Source of the DNA: Clostridiales bacterium
Lineage (GTDB): Bacteria; Bacillota; Clostridia; Lachnospirales; Lachnospiraceae
Direction: 5' to 3'
Length of the DNA stretch: 6,228 bases
NCBI GenBank assembly: GCA_029267975.1
Contig: JAJUHH010000186.1
Span: 1-6,228 of the forward strand
The translations under genes and the position numbers were made by a program. A model generated the notes under the pieces. The model did no database searches. It was not told where the DNA came from and saw only the letters and a list, made by a program, of their open reading frames with translations. This document shows, one piece after another, positions 5,509 to 6,228 of this stretch. How positions within the stretch are numbered: the stretch's first letter is position 1; each line of letters starts with the position of its first letter.

Positions 5509-6228
5509 TTAAAAGATTAATTTCATCAGGATACCCTGGGGGTAGTCACCGAAGGCTTCTCCAAATAGATTCAGTCCGCCCTTATGCGCCGCATCCTCCT
5601 TTATCCCGATACGTACTGAGATATAGTCCTTCTTGTCCAGCTGAAAGACTGCTAAGCCTTTGCTTTCCGTCCTTTCATTGTCCAGAAAGCAGCCCTCATC
5701 TGTAATGCTCCAGGTCTTTAACATACCATACTGTGTGTTTTTATCCGGCCACCAATCAGGGTTAAGCTTTCCTCTGCGGCCACCAAAATCACTGGGGCAA
5801 TTCCAGGTTCCCACTTCCAGATCGTTAACCCACAAGGTAATATCAGAGGGATAATTCATATTAAATTCATGATCCTCAGAGCAAAGCTCCAGGGATATCT
5901 CAAGCCTATGAAGTTGCTTTTCCTGCAGGGAATTGGTAGGAAAACGATACTCAATATAGCCGTTACCCAGCCAGATCAGCTGTGCTTCCACCCGATCCGG
6001 CAGATAGAAGCACCTGGGATCATCCTCAGATCCTATGGGACCTTTTGCACTTGCCATACCACAGGTGGGCTCTATTTTATAATCAACATAACTGCCAATC
6101 GGCATTTTAATTGCAACTTCCTCCTGCTCCAGATTCTTAGTGGTGTTCATTTCCACATATACGTGATCCAGAACCACATGACAAAGCTTCATGGAGCCGC
6201 GAATTCCGGGCTGCAAGGAGGTCTTGAT
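5509..6228 (-). CDS. ArsR-type transcriptional regulator, C-terminal part (cut by window end)
   Basis: A partial protein: the frame is open to the window edge, giving 239 residues before the stop, so the N-terminus is missing. It begins IKTSLQPGIRGSMKLC, which I recognise as the end of the winged-helix DNA-binding domain in a group of long ArsR-family regulators of Firmicutes. The remaining 220 or so residues form a probable beta-rich domain with conserved-looking YPSDITLWVNDLEVGTWN, CPSDFGGRRGKLNPDWWPD, NTQYGMLKTW, SVRIGIKEDAAHKGGLNLFG and FGDYPQGI. Classic metal-sensing ArsR proteins are only about 100 residues, so this extra domain is probably the sensor; its ligand is unknown to me. No membrane segment is seen. 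A TTG at 6216 is only an internal codon, not a start. It lies upstream of galK on the same strand with a 146-base gap, so control of the gal genes is possible but unproven. Confidence 0.75.
   Translation of the reverse strand: MKTSLQPGIRGSMKLCHVVLDHVYVEMNTTKNLEQEEVAIKMPIGSYVDYKIEPTCGMASAKGPIGSEDDPRCFYLPDRVEAQLIWLGNGYIEYRFPTNSLQEKQLHRLEISLELCSEDHEFNMNYPSDITLWVNDLEVGTWNCPSDFGGRRGKLNPDWWPDKNTQYGMLKTWSITDEGCFLDNERTESKGLAVFQLDKKDYISVRIGIKEDAAHKGGLNLFGEAFGDYPQGILMKLIF

Overview
The window looks like chromosomal DNA from a low-to-moderate GC anaerobic Firmicute, most likely a Clostridia/Lachnospiraceae member. The support is the Firmicute-type GalT with its HDHFQ active site, strong AGGAGG-type ribosome binding sites, TTG/ATG starts, and an ArsR-type regulator with a long C-terminal domain known to me from Lachnospiraceae and Paenibacillus relatives. 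The assignment is from family resemblance only.

Layout. (1) 72-578, + strand: a free methionine-(R)-sulfoxide reductase (GAF fold) with all three family cysteines. (2) 575-1081, - strand: a shikimate-kinase-family P-loop kinase that meets gene 1 tail to tail with a 4-base stop overlap and appears to lack parts of the shikimate pocket. (3) 1082-1332: a 251-base divergent intergenic region holding promoters in both directions and a strong inverted repeat. (4) 1333-1566, + strand: a small DUF2249 protein. (5) 1553-5362, - strand: a galactose (Leloir) operon transcribed in the order galK, galE, galT, with a promoter at about 5482-5454. Its galT stop overlaps the end of the DUF2249 gene by 14 bases. 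(6) 5509-6228, - strand: the C-terminal part of an ArsR-type regulator, cut by the window end.

How it works together. GalK phosphorylates galactose, GalT exchanges it with UDP-glucose, and GalE recycles UDP-galactose, so the three genes form a complete Leloir core. The regulator lies directly upstream on the same strand and may, but need not, control them.

The most interesting signal is regulatory rather than a new protein system. I see no good terminator just after galT. The first good intrinsic-terminator-like structure on that strand is the inverted repeat at 1282-1326 followed by five T, beyond the DUF2249 gene. If it is used, the gal mRNA runs antisense through the whole DUF2249 gene. 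Read on the other strand, the same repeat forms a hairpin that buries the DUF2249 ribosome binding site. I see no mobile elements, CRISPR arrays, rRNA or tRNA genes.
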